This document shows, one piece after another, positions 1-7,556 of a stretch of DNA of 38,792 bases. Position 1 is the stretch's first letter. Each line of letters starts with the position of its first letter. Origin of the DNA: a virus. The position numbers were made by a program, and so were the translations under genes. The DNA lies in IMG/VR virus record IMGVR_UViG_3300042923_000395, positions 1 to 38,792 of that record; one strand, 5' to 3'. The notes under the pieces are model-generated. The model worked only from the letters and a program-made list of their open reading frames with translations, did no database searches and was not told the origin of the DNA.

Positions 1-1
1 T

Positions 2-319
2 CGCAGGGAATACATTAAGCAGCTTAAGCAATTAAGTGTAATAAACGTATACAATGCTTTAAATGGTAAAGTACTTCTTTGTTATGAGAAAGAGGGAAAA
101 TGCCATAGGCATATTATTGAAGAGTGGTTTAGACGAAATGATTTACCATGTGGTGAACTTCTCACAGGTAGTGAATGTACAACCTGCAGCAAGTGTAGGA
201 GAGGGTTTACCGCTTCAAGAGGTGGTGAAGTCAGCTGGGTATGTATGGAAACAGGTGAAATGATGACCATACATGAAAGTATGCTAAACTCTTGTGAGGA
301 TTGGAGGTATTTTGCATGA
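2..319 (+). CDS. hypothetical phage protein, 5' end outside window
   Basis: An open frame runs from the first bases of the window to a TGA that overlaps the next gene's ATG (ATGA), so this is the last 105 codons of a gene that starts upstream. The visible part has a Cys cluster (CTTCSKC, then further Cys residues near the end), which suggests a small metal-binding or zinc-ribbon fold. I do not recognise the family. The tight overlap with the next gene places it in the same rightward operon as the DNA polymerase. The frame is supported by the overlap and by the absence of internal stops; the function is unknown. Confidence 0.6.
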   Translation, partial: RREYIKQLKQLSVINVYNALNGKVLLCYEKEGKCHRHIIEEWFRRNDLPCGELLTGSECTTCSKCRRGFTASRGGEVSWVCMETGEMMTIHESMLNSCEDWRYFA

Positions 320-708
320 GGAATGAAACCATCAGTGTTTACATTGGTGTAATGCATTTACCTGTACCTTACATGTATAGTGTGTTTCCAAATCTTGAAG
401 ACCCTAAAGATGAATTGCAGTATCAATTACTTAAGCTAGAATATGCAATACTGCAAGCAGCTCAAGAAATAAGAGGAACTATTGAAACAATGGTTGATGC
501 TTTAAAACCATCTATTGAAGCTTTGGCTGAGGACTTTAGAGAGCTTAGTAATAAACTCTTTTACAATGAAATTAGTCCTGATGATGTTTTATATGAGCAA
601 ATGGAAGAGCTGCGACAGCACAGGTGCAATAACGTGATTAGTGATTATCATTACATGAGAGATAAAAGGAAGGAGGCACGAATGTATGTACGCAACCATA
701 GATATTGA
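316..708 (+). CDS. hypothetical protein upstream of the polymerase
   Basis: The start is taken as the ATG at 316, eight bases after GGAGG; an in-frame TTG at 301 lies before the RBS and is unlikely. The product has 130 residues: a hydrophobic N-terminal part (VYIGVMHLPVPYMYSVF) followed by mostly helical, charged sequence. No signal peptide, clear membrane span or known catalytic motif is visible. It overlaps the upstream gene by 4 nt and the polymerase gene by 23 nt, so the three are translationally coupled. The function is unknown; its position suggests a replication-linked accessory protein. Confidence 0.6.
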   Translation: MRNETISVYIGVMHLPVPYMYSVFPNLEDPKDELQYQLLKLEYAILQAAQEIRGTIETMVDALKPSIEALAEDFRELSNKLFYNEISPDDVLYEQMEELRQHRCNNVISDYHYMRDKRKEARMYVRNHRY

Positions 709-2419
709 AAGTACGGGACTAGACCGCTACAAAGAAGAGATTACATTTATAGGTGTGGGACTTGCCAAGAATGTCGGTGAACCAATATATAAATACTTCT
801 TTTATGATATGTCTGACCCTGAAGATGTAACGAAGTTTAGGAACCTGTGCAAAAATCTGAGGGAGCGTAAGGTAAAGACGGTATTCCAAGGAGGTAAATT
901 TGATACCCTTTTCATTGAATTGAAGGAAGACATTAAGTTACCCATAAGTGAGGACATATTGTTAATGGGTACAGCTTATGACCTTGCAGCTAACCATGCT
1001 TTGAAGACTAAAGGCAAAGAAAAAGGTATGGCTGAGAGATACTTAGGAGTATCTAATTGGGATATAAGCACTAAAGAAAAGACATCTAGAGATAAGAAAA
1101 AGGTCATACCATACTTGAAATTAGATGTTAAGTACACATGGGAGCTGTTTTGTTTCTTCTATGAGGAGCTATCACCTATACAGTGGAAGCACTACAGAAA
1201 GCTGTTAAAACCAGCATACCTTATGTATCGTGATGCAGAGAGACTTGGTATCTATTTTGACCGTAAAGAATACAAAGTCGTTAAGGCTAAATACAAAAAG
1301 CTTGAGGCTGAGAAGCTTGCTGAGCTTAAAAAGAAATATGATATCAATTGGAACAGCCCACAACAAAAGGCAAAGATACTATTCACGGATAAGAATGGTG
1401 AAAGATTGCCAGTCATAAAGAAGAGTAAGAAAACAGGTGCTCCTAGTGCAGATGCGGAAGTGTGTAAGAAGTTGGCAGTACAGGGTTATACCCTACCAAT
1501 ATTGCTATCAGAGTATACTGATGCCAATACACTTAATAAAATGTTCCTTAATAGATGGGGAGACGACAGCAGTTACGATGGAAGAATACACCCTAACTTT
1601 GGTTTATTCAATGTAAGAAGTGGCAGAACATCCTGTTCTAACCCAAACCTTCAACAAGTTCCTCGTAAAAAAGATGTTAGGTCACTATTCCACACTACAA
1701 AAGGTAAAGTATTCTTTGAAGCGGATTATTCTCAGTTGGAGCTTAGGATTGCTGCTGACTATGCTAATGAGCTTACCATGTTGAACATTTACAAGAACCA
1801 TGGAGATATACATACTGAGACTGCTAAAACTCTAACCAATGGAAGAGAACCTACCAAGGAAGAAAGAGGTGCAGCAAAAGCCGTTAACTTTGGTTTTATT
1901 TATGGTATGTTTGCAAAAGGCTTTGTAGATTATGCTTTCAATAGCTATGGTGTTGTGTTCACTTTAAACGAAGCCAAACATTACCGAGACTTATTCTTTG
2001 CGAAGTACCCAAGGCTATTGCCGTGGCATGAGGAGCAGAAGGAAATGGCACGAGCTCTTGGTGGTGTTAGTAATAAGTTTGGTAGATTTAGAAAGCTACC
2101 TGACATCTATTCCGATAATTGGTCATTGCGTGGAAGTGCTGAACGCATCAGCTTGAATACACCTGTTCAGGGTACTGGTTCAGATATACTGCTATCTGCA
2201 GCTATAGAAATCCACCAAGAGTATAAGAATGAAGGTGTAAGTATTGTTGGAACTGTACATGACTCTATCCTAGGAGAATGCTGGGAAGATGACGTAGAAT
2301 GGGTAGTACCAGAAATTCGTCGCATCATGACAAAGCCGAAACTGCTTGATGAGTTCGGTGTGCATTTGAAAGTGGAGCTGGAGTGTGACATAGGTGTTGG
2401 CAAGTGGGGAACTCACTAA
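686..2419 (+). CDS. family A DNA polymerase with 3'-5' exonuclease domain
   Basis: This is the replicative polymerase of the phage (577 residues). The N-terminal DEDD exonuclease shows D6-x-E8 in the DIEST motif, D73 in GGKFD and Y143-x3-D147. The polymerase domain carries motif A with D347 (DYSQLELR), motif B R394-x3-K398-x3-F402-G-x2-YG, and motif C VHDS with D526. The Phe in motif B, rather than Tyr, is the form usually linked to discrimination against dideoxynucleotides. There is no 5' nuclease domain, as is usual for phage family A enzymes. The ATG at 686 lies about 10 nt after AAGGAGG and starts directly with the exonuclease fold. No replicative helicase or primase is recognisable in the window; they may lie to the left of it. 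Confidence 0.95.
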   Translation: MYATIDIESTGLDRYKEEITFIGVGLAKNVGEPIYKYFFYDMSDPEDVTKFRNLCKNLRERKVKTVFQGGKFDTLFIELKEDIKLPISEDILLMGTAYDLAANHALKTKGKEKGMAERYLGVSNWDISTKEKTSRDKKKVIPYLKLDVKYTWELFCFFYEELSPIQWKHYRKLLKPAYLMYRDAERLGIYFDRKEYKVVKAKYKKLEAEKLAELKKKYDINWNSPQQKAKILFTDKNGERLPVIKKSKKTGAPSADAEVCKKLAVQGYTLPILLSEYTDANTLNKMFLNRWGDDSSYDGRIHPNFGLFNVRSGRTSCSNPNLQQVPRKKDVRSLFHTTKGKVFFEADYSQLELRIAADYANELTMLNIYKNHGDIHTETAKTLTNGREPTKEERGAAKAVNFGFIYGMFAKGFVDYAFNSYGVVFTLNEAKHYRDLFFAKYPRLLPWHEEQKEMARALGGVSNKFGRFRKLPDIYSDNWSLRGSAERISLNTPVQGTGSDILLSAAIEIHQEYKNEGVSIVGTVHDSILGECWEDDVEWVVPEIRRIMTKPKLLDEFGVHLKVELECDIGVGKWGTH

Positions 2420-2600
2420 TTCGACAAAATTTTCGTGCTAGGTGTTAAAACTTATGTGAAAATAGGTGCTATGAGTTTTCAAAAAATAATTAAAAATTCG
2501 ACAAAAAAGTACTTGACTTTTTTCCAAAGGTGTGCAATAATTCATTTACAACCAAATGCGACACAAAACGACACCAAAAATCGTGTGTGTTCGACAAAAT
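2420..2600 (+). repeat. five CGACA-type direct repeats around a promoter
   Basis: The sequence TTCGACAAAA(T) occurs at 2420-2430, 2497-2506 and 2590-2600. Two variants, CGACACAAAA and CGACACCAAAA, sit head to tail at 2560-2579. All five are on the same strand, and they lie upstream of the -35, next to it, and downstream of the -10 of the promoter at 2513. This is the arrangement of operators for a DNA-binding regulator, or of iterons. No gene fits in this 207 bp gap. Confidence 0.6.
2513..2542 (+). promoter_or_regulatory. sigma-A type promoter for the recombination operon
   Basis: TTGACT at 2513-2518 is followed after 18 bases by ATAATT at 2537-2542. The bases around the -35 (AAGTACTTGACTT) are the same as in the promoter at 36876. 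It would start transcription about 80 nt before the gene at 2627 and could serve the genes from there through the helicase. Confidence 0.6.
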
Positions 2601-2626
2601 AAAACAATTTAAAGGAGGACATTAAC

Positions 2627-3061
2627 ATGTCAGTAGCAAAAGTAAAAAAGGGTAGTAAGGTAATCTTATGTGGCTTCACAGGAATGAAGCTCGGTGTGTA
2701 TGCGGTAACAGCTGCAGATGAGAAGAAAGTCACAATCGAAAAGGCAGACGGAACTCAGTTGAGCTTCTCCCGCAAGGACGGTAAGCAGATTGGTGCGAAA
2801 AATCCTAAATATGGTAACTTCATTATTGAAGATGATGGTAGCTATGTGAACCCTCGTGAAGCTAAGAAGGCAGCTGAGAAAAAGGCAGGTAAGAAGGCTG
2901 ATACCAAGACCAAGAAGGTTAAGGAAGAAGTTATCGAGGAAGAGATCGAAGACGAAGAGGAAGAGAAGTCTAAGAAATCTAAGAAGGCTGATAAGAAGGC
3001 AGCTGGCAAGAAGTCTAAAAAGGCTTCTGACGATGAGGATGATTATGAGGAAGTAGAATAA
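2627..3061 (+). CDS. small beta-domain protein with Lys/acidic tail
   Basis: The start has a strong RBS (AAAGGAGG) and a promoter just upstream. The product has 144 residues. Residues 1-75 look like a compact beta fold, possibly SH3/KOW-like, with alternating hydrophobics and glycines (GSKVILCGFTGMKLGVYAV). Residues 80-144 are a low-complexity tail of Lys-rich (KKAEKKAGKK) and acidic (EEEIEDEEEEK, DDEDDYEEVE) blocks. The same kind of tail ends the SSB-like protein encoded about 2.4 kb downstream. A DNA-bound accessory role is plausible, but the family is not recognised. Confidence 0.7.
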   Translation: MSVAKVKKGSKVILCGFTGMKLGVYAVTAADEKKVTIEKADGTQLSFSRKDGKQIGAKNPKYGNFIIEDDGSYVNPREAKKAAEKKAGKKADTKTKKVKEEVIEEEIEDEEEEKSKKSKKADKKAAGKKSKKASDDEDDYEEVE

Positions 3062-3146
3062 TCCGTATTCCAACAACACAACAGGATAGGTAGTACAATG
3101 GTACTACCTACTCTAATGCTACTACACACTGGATAACAATAAAAAT

Positions 3147-3176
3147 TTGAACCGCTTTCAAACATAGTTGTATCAT
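3147..3176 (+). promoter_or_regulatory. possible promoter for the structured leader
   Basis: TTGAAC at 3147-3152 is followed after 18 bases by TATCAT at 3171-3176. Both boxes differ from consensus at two positions. If used, the transcript would begin near 3183 and contain both structured elements as a leader of about 230 nt. Confidence 0.35.
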
Positions 3177-3224
3177 GTGCAAAGGTCACAAGTCCTTATA
3201 AAAAGCAGAGTGGAGAACAAAACA

Positions 3225-3401
3225 TATAAAAGCTCCTGAGGGTGGGAGGTGGGGTCTTAGGTGGAAAACCTTCGAAGACAGTAAGGAGCTTTTATAAATT
3301 AAAACAGGCTTACCGAGGGAATGGCAAATGTGGAGGGCAGGTTGCGTCAAGTGTTGTTCTATAGGTACATTCACAGCGAGACAAGTAGGTAAGCCTATTT
3401 T
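3225..3401 (+). ncRNA. tandem structured RNA elements (candidate leader or small RNA)
   Basis: Element 1 is closed by a perfect 13 bp stem (TATAAAAGCTCCT at 3225-3237 with 3284-3296). It contains a hairpin (GTCTT/AAGAC outside AGGT/ACCT) near 3254-3279. Element 2 is closed by AGGCTTACC (3306-3314) with GGTAAGCCT (3388-3396), extended by four A-T pairs across one mismatch. It has an inner GAATG/CATTC pairing (3319-3323/3368-3372). In both elements the left stem arm is followed at once by GAGGG, and the right arm is preceded by AGACAGTA or AGACAAGTA, so they look like two members of one RNA class. No known riboswitch was recognised. The strand is inferred from the flanking plus-strand genes. 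Confidence 0.45.
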
Positions 3402-3410
3402 AGAAAGTAG

Positions 3411-4412
3411 GTGATTTACATCAAGATAAGCTATTCTAGAGTGTCATGTATGTTAAGTTGTCCTTACAAACACTATCTAGGGTATGTAAAGAGATTGCGA
3501 TTAAAAAAGCCTGTTAGACCGTTATATTTTGGTAGTGATTTTCACAAGCTACTAGAGTTTAGAAATGACAAAAAGGGCTTAAAGGTTGCTTTATCTGAAA
3601 TCAAAGAGAAGTTTTATGAGATGCCTGCATCATGGCAAAGTGACTTAGGTGAGGACTATGTACAAGACATTAGAGAAATTTTTACTGACTATCGCAGGGT
3701 ATATAAAGACACACCTCAACCACACGAAACAGAAAGACCCTTTGAAATCCTTATTGGATACTACAAAGGGGAGCCAGTTTACTTCATAGGAATAATTGAT
3801 GAGTTGTATAAGTACAAAAGGCACGGAGAAAAGTTCATTAAGGTAGGAGAGCATAAGACATTTAATAGAGCTCCCGACTTAAACACATTAGTAATGAATA
3901 CTCAGTCAAGCCTATATGCTAAAGCAACTCTATTAGAAACTGGCATTTTACCCAGTTCGGTAATTTGGGATTACATAAAGTCAACTCCTGCTAAGAGACC
4001 TATCTGGTTGGAGAAGACCCAGAGATTTAGTAATGCCAAGTCAGCCGATATCACACACTACAGCTGGAATAGAGCTTGTAAGGAACGTGAAATTGACGAT
4101 GAGAAAATCCTTAACCAAGGGTTAATTTACCAATCAAATATCACCAATTACTACAAGCGGATTGAGCTGGACTTACACCCTGGGATGGTGGACTCTGTTT
4201 GGGACGGTTTTGTGTATACTGCCAAACAGATTGTAGCTCACGGGGAGAAGAACAAGACCAAGAACATAACCATGAATTGTAAATGGTGTAACTACCGAGA
4301 TATCTGTTATGCTGAATTTACAGGTGGTGACGTTGACTATCTTATTAAGAAAAATTATGAAGTCAAAGAGGATAAGGTAGAAAGTATAGAACCAATTGAA
4401 GAGGAGACCTAA
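3411..4412 (+). CDS. PD-(D/E)XK nuclease, RecB/Cas4-like with Fe-S cysteines
   Basis: This is a RecB-family nuclease, 333 residues as drawn. Visible motifs are the N-terminal YSRVSCMLSCPYKHYL, GSDFHKLLE (His motif), D130 in GIIDELY, E147-x-K149 in VGEHKT, and the later QSSLYAKAT motif. Cysteines near the N-terminus (C13/C17) and the C-terminal C290-x2-C293-x5-C299 match the cluster that holds a 4Fe-4S centre in AddB/Cas4-type nucleases. The start is uncertain: GTG at 3411 lies too close to any RBS, and AGGTGA (3408-3413) would better serve an ATC at 3420. The next gene begins 1 nt after the stop. In related phages such nucleases sit with Sak4-like ATPases and SSBs, which suggests recombination or end processing. 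Confidence 0.85.
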   Translation: MIYIKISYSRVSCMLSCPYKHYLGYVKRLRLKKPVRPLYFGSDFHKLLEFRNDKKGLKVALSEIKEKFYEMPASWQSDLGEDYVQDIREIFTDYRRVYKDTPQPHETERPFEILIGYYKGEPVYFIGIIDELYKYKRHGEKFIKVGEHKTFNRAPDLNTLVMNTQSSLYAKATLLETGILPSSVIWDYIKSTPAKRPIWLEKTQRFSNAKSADITHYSWNRACKEREIDDEKILNQGLIYQSNITNYYKRIELDLHPGMVDSVWDGFVYTAKQIVAHGEKNKTKNITMNCKWCNYRDICYAEFTGGDVDYLIKKNYEVKEDKVESIEPIEEET

Positions 4413-4413
4413 A

Positions 4414-5169
4414 ATGGGATATTTAGATAGCGCAGTACCTATTGCTGAGTTAGGTCAAAGAAATCTATGGGTGCTGTGGGGTAAGAGTAACAGTGGTAAA
4501 ACGGAACTCGGCTCAACTTTCCCAAAACCCATACTATACTTAAGATTTGGTGACGATGGTAGTAACACTATTGCAAATGTGGGTGGTGTTAAGGCTATCA
4601 GTATCGAGGGTATGGAAAAGCCTAAGAAGCTAACTGCTACAGAGCACCTTAAAGAAGTGGCAAAAGAGCTACAAAAGGATAAGCAGTATAAGACCATTTT
4701 CGTAGACACATTTAGTATGCATACAAATGTATGGATTGATGAGAATGCTGTTCAGAAGAATAAGAAAATGACACAGCAGATGTGGGGAGACCTTAAGGTA
4801 GAGCAAGAGGAACTTGTGAAGATATTTCACAAGGTTGCATCTAACCACATAGTGGTTCTGTCGTGTCACGAAGCCTCAGATAATATTGAGGGTATGGAAG
4901 ACGAGATACTCCCTGACATTAGACCATCTATCACCAAAGGAGCTAGAACGTTCCTTGAGGGTATGGCTAACTATGGTATCCACACCACAAAGCTTAAGAA
5001 GACTATTACAAAAGGTGGTGTCGATAAGGAAGTGGTAAGATATGCAGCACATCTTGGTGCTAACCCGTATTACTGGACTAAGTTTCAAGTTGACAAAGGC
5101 ACAGATATACCAGAGGTCATGTTCAACCCAACTTATGATAAGATTATTAAGCTATTAGGAGGTGAATAA
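4414..5169 (+). CDS. Sak4-like RecA-fold ATPase
   Basis: The product has 251 residues from the ATG at 4414 (GAGGAG 7 nt upstream; a TTG at 4396 is a worse choice). It has a Walker A motif G23-KSNSGKT30 and a Walker B ending in D98 (TIFVDT), followed by regions typical of the AAA_24/Sak4 group of phage single-strand annealing or recombination ATPases. It lies between a RecB-like nuclease and an SSB-like protein, the usual company of Sak4. It probably loads on single-stranded DNA with the SSB to drive strand annealing or exchange. Family assignment rests on motifs, size and context. Confidence 0.75.
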   Translation: MGYLDSAVPIAELGQRNLWVLWGKSNSGKTELGSTFPKPILYLRFGDDGSNTIANVGGVKAISIEGMEKPKKLTATEHLKEVAKELQKDKQYKTIFVDTFSMHTNVWIDENAVQKNKKMTQQMWGDLKVEQEELVKIFHKVASNHIVVLSCHEASDNIEGMEDEILPDIRPSITKGARTFLEGMANYGIHTTKLKKTITKGGVDKEVVRYAAHLGANPYYWTKFQVDKGTDIPEVMFNPTYDKIIKLLGGE

Positions 5170-5170
5170 A

Positions 5171-5422
5171 ATGAGTCAAGCACAATGTGGTAGTGTAGCC
5201 CCTTCCCCTATAAGCATCTCAGGTTCTATCAATACCATTGAAGACCAGCAGGTCACAATTGCTAATATGGTTACCTCCATAGAGAGTGTTCTATATGGCA
5301 GTAACAATGAAAAACAGGCTAATGAGGCAGGCGGTGAAAGTATGGAGATAAGATTGAATAATATCGTAGCTGCTAATGAAAAGGTAATGTGCAAGTTAGA
5401 GCGCATTCTCACAAGAATGTAG
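5171..5422 (+). CDS. small hypothetical coiled-coil protein
   Basis: The start ATG follows GGAGG by 8 nt and directly follows the previous stop. The 83-residue product has a Ser/Pro/Ile-rich N-terminal third and a helical second half (VANEKVMCKLERILTRM style heptads), which could dimerise. No family is recognised. It sits between the ATPase and the SSB-like gene, so it may be part of the recombination complex. Confidence 0.55.
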   Translation: MSQAQCGSVAPSPISISGSINTIEDQQVTIANMVTSIESVLYGSNNEKQANEAGGESMEIRLNNIVAANEKVMCKLERILTRM

Positions 5423-5458
5423 TACAACCAATAATAAAATATTAGGAGGAAATGAGTA

Positions 5459-6256
5459 ATGGCATCAAGAAAAATTAAGGTAGATATGACTGGTGTAGAG
5501 TCATACCAAAAAGCATCTGAGGGTAGACATAAGGTGAAGATTGTATCAGCAGAACCCAAAGAGTCACAGGGTGGTAATGATATGATACAGGTAGCTTTCG
5601 AAGTCACAAATGGCAGTGATAAAGGCAGCCGTGTGTATGAGAAGTATCCACTCGTTGATACTGCCCTCTGGAAGCTTAAGGGTATGCTGCAGGCAATAGG
5701 CTTAAAGGCTGATAGCAAGATGGTTATTGACCTTGACAAGCTTATCGGTAAGAGCCTTGAGATTGAAGTAAAACATGAGGAATACAATGGTTCACTTTAT
5801 GCTAAGATTGACTCATATTACAAGTTAGGTGATACCTCTGATGAAGAGGAAGATGACGAGGACGAAGACGAAGAGGAAGAAAAGCCTAAGTCCAAGAAAT
5901 CCTCTAAACCAGCTCCAAAGTCCTCTAAGAAGAAGGTTGTTGAAGAGGATGAGGACGAAGACGAGGATGAGGAAGATGAGGATGAAGATGAGGAAGAGGA
6001 AGATGAGAAGCCTAAAAAGTCCTCTAAAAAGGCTCCTGCTAAGCCCTCAAAACCCACTAAGGGTAAGAAAAAGGTAGAAGAGGAAGACGATGAGGAAGAT
6101 GAAGAGGATGAGGATGAGGAAGAAGAGGATGAAAAACCTAAGAAATCCTCTAAGAATAAGTCTTCTGACAAGTCAAGCAAGAAATCCTCTAAAGGTAAGA
6201 AAAAACCTAAAGATGATGACGAGGACGATGATGAAGAGGACTGGGAAGACGCTTAA
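5459..6256 (+). CDS. SSB-like protein (DUF669 type) with long acidic/Lys-Ser tail
   Basis: The start ATG is 9 nt after AGGAGG. Residues 1-122 of 265 resemble the DUF669-type OB-fold of phage single-strand binding proteins, with a core containing DMIQVAFEVTNGSDKGSRV and LWKLKGMLQAIG. Residues 124-265 form a tail in which acidic blocks (DEEEDDEDEDEEEE) alternate about four times with basic Ser/Lys/Pro blocks (KPKKSSKK). SSB tails are usually acidic and recruit partners, but this one is unusually long and mixed in charge. The repeated codons make the tail prone to length change. The upstream Sak4-like ATPase fits with a joint recombination role. Confidence 0.75.
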   Translation: MASRKIKVDMTGVESYQKASEGRHKVKIVSAEPKESQGGNDMIQVAFEVTNGSDKGSRVYEKYPLVDTALWKLKGMLQAIGLKADSKMVIDLDKLIGKSLEIEVKHEEYNGSLYAKIDSYYKLGDTSDEEEDDEDEDEEEEKPKSKKSSKPAPKSSKKKVVEEDEDEDEDEEDEDEDEEEEDEKPKKSSKKAPAKPSKPTKGKKKVEEEDDEEDEEDEDEEEEDEKPKKSSKNKSSDKSSKKSSKGKKKPKDDDEDDDEEDWEDA

Positions 6257-6291
6257 TTCATCTGTTAACTAACACTATAGGGGGAGTTTAA

Positions 6292-7275
6292 ATGGCTCCC
6301 CTCTATAATTTGGAGGGTATTACCTTGGAAAGAAAAGAAATGTTAAGGACGCTTGCACAACTAGACCTATCTAAGATGCCTCATATCTTCATACCATCTT
6401 GGAATAGACCTGACTTTGTAAGTGCAAGGTTATTTGAGAATTTTAGCAGTAAAGAGCGTGAAAAGGTGCACATCGTAGTAAGGCATAACCAATACAAGAA
6501 ATATGCAAAAGCTCACCCCAATTTACATATTCTACCTATACCAGCAGATTACCCCGTTAACGGGCTAGCAAGCACACGGCAGTTTATATTTGAGTATGCC
6601 GTGGAACATCGTTACTCCGTAATCATAGATATGGATGATGATATTAAGCACCTAAGATTTATGTACGAGGGTGTTTCTAGTCGAGGAGTTGCCACCACAA
6701 AGCACTCATTAAAAGAGGATGAAGAAAAAGACCATCAGTTCAACCAAAAAATACTTTGTTTGGCTGCGTCCATATCAAAAGATATTTTTAGAGAACATCC
6801 TAGAGTAATGCTTGGTAACCTACATCGGCAAAAGGCTTGCTTTAATGTGCAATATGGCAAGCTTAAATATGTGGTCAACCGTGAAACAACTCCACGGCAG
6901 GTGACCTTACTAAATGTAAAGGCACTGCATAAGGCAGATATCAACCGAAACACTAAATTGTTTGACACACATGGTGACGACATTGGATTTACCGCTGAAA
7001 TCCTTAAACATGGTGGCTGGTGCTTCAATATCCCGTGCCTTGGCTATGAGTACTTAAGTGAGAAGTGTGACTCTGTAATGCGTACTCCTGAAAATGAGAA
7101 GGAGCTCCATGCATATGAATATGCTGTGCTTCAAAATTACCCTATCAAAGACTACTTAAGATGTACATTCTTAGATGAGGATGGTAACCCTATGTGGAAT
7201 GATGTGGACTGGCGAAAGTATCATAAGGTACACGGCACACAACCTATCATGAAGTATTGGAGGGATTGCGAATGA
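6292..7275 (+). CDS. GT-A glycosyltransferase, TET-associated (TAGT) type
   Basis: The 327-residue product shows a GT-A nucleotide-sugar transferase layout: IFIPSWNRPD at residues 32-41, GLASTRQFIFEYA near 91-103, and the metal-binding acidic motif IIDMDDDI with D113 and D115-D117. An acidic GDDIGFTAEIL stretch at about residue 226 is a candidate for the general base or acceptor site. The pattern PSxxR...RxxxxEYA...DDDI is what I know from the glycosyltransferases found with TET/JBP and hydroxymethylpyrimidine genes in phages. A thymidylate-synthase homologue and nucleotide kinase lie downstream, so the likely substrate is a hydroxymethylated base in phage DNA. An RBS (GGGGGA) precedes the ATG. 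The sugar donor cannot be told from sequence. Confidence 0.65.
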   Translation: MAPLYNLEGITLERKEMLRTLAQLDLSKMPHIFIPSWNRPDFVSARLFENFSSKEREKVHIVVRHNQYKKYAKAHPNLHILPIPADYPVNGLASTRQFIFEYAVEHRYSVIIDMDDDIKHLRFMYEGVSSRGVATTKHSLKEDEEKDHQFNQKILCLAASISKDIFREHPRVMLGNLHRQKACFNVQYGKLKYVVNRETTPRQVTLLNVKALHKADINRNTKLFDTHGDDIGFTAEILKHGGWCFNIPCLGYEYLSEKCDSVMRTPENEKELHAYEYAVLQNYPIKDYLRCTFLDEDGNPMWNDVDWRKYHKVHGTQPIMKYWRDCE

Positions 7276-7556
7276 GCCAAATATCTGTTGTCGTAAAGAA
7301 TGGTGATAACACAGAGCTTAATACCAAACTATCAGAGGGCTGGAAGTTTGTGAGTGCTACTCCTGTTTCCAACCATGTGACTGTTTCCACATCCTGTGGC
7401 AGCCAGTACTTTGGTTACTTACGAGAGAGTGAGCGTGGAGATACCCTCATTCTTGTCATCCTTGAAAGTCACGGGTGTGTACAGTATCTCGATGGTATTC
7501 CTCGAAAGGAGGAAACAGCTTGTGATGAACCGTTTGGAGCAAACTGGAATAAGTAG
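7272..7556 (+). CDS. hypothetical protein
   Basis: The ATG at 7272 overlaps the glycosyltransferase stop (ATGA) and follows GGAGGG by 8 nt. The product has 94 residues: an N-terminal beta-rich part (SQISVVVKNGDNTELNTKL, GWKFVSATPV) resembling short phage DUF1737/DUF4177-type single-domain proteins, then a polar C-terminus. The function is unknown. It is coupled to the glycosyltransferase. Confidence 0.6.
   Translation: MSQISVVVKNGDNTELNTKLSEGWKFVSATPVSNHVTVSTSCGSQYFGYLRESERGDTLILVILESHGCVQYLDGIPRKEETACDEPFGANWNK

Larger units (their letters stand above)
3062..3410 (+). other. 349 bp non-coding region with several hairpins
   Basis: No plausible gene lies here. A perfect 10 bp stem with a 4 nt loop sits at 3087-3110 (TAGGTAGTAC/GTACTACCTA) just after the preceding stop; it lacks a T-run, so it may stabilise the mRNA 3' end rather than terminate. 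A weak promoter-like pair follows at 3147-3176. Two larger closed stem elements fill 3225-3296 and 3301-3401, ending about 10 nt before the next gene's start. Confidence 0.7.

Noticed and set aside
63-263. Plus-strand frame beginning MVKYFF
   Set aside because: It lies in another frame of the partial gene 2-319, which has the ATGA overlap and Cys cluster; no RBS.
2666-3079. Minus-strand hydrophobic frame resembling a membrane protein
   Set aside because: It is the complement of the Lys/Glu-rich tail; A/G-rich codons read as Leu/Phe on the other strand.
3186-3374. Minus-strand 62-residue frame across the structured elements
   Set aside because: No RBS and it crosses the perfect stems; the structure explains the sequence better.
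3225-3396. IS200/IS605-type end hairpins
   Set aside because: No transposase or target-site features, and the elements are too close together to be the two ends of an insertion sequence.
5818-6180. Minus-strand poly-Ser frame
   Set aside because: It is the complement of the acidic/Lys-Ser tail codons of the SSB-like gene; its serine runs mirror the GAGGAAGAT-type repeats.
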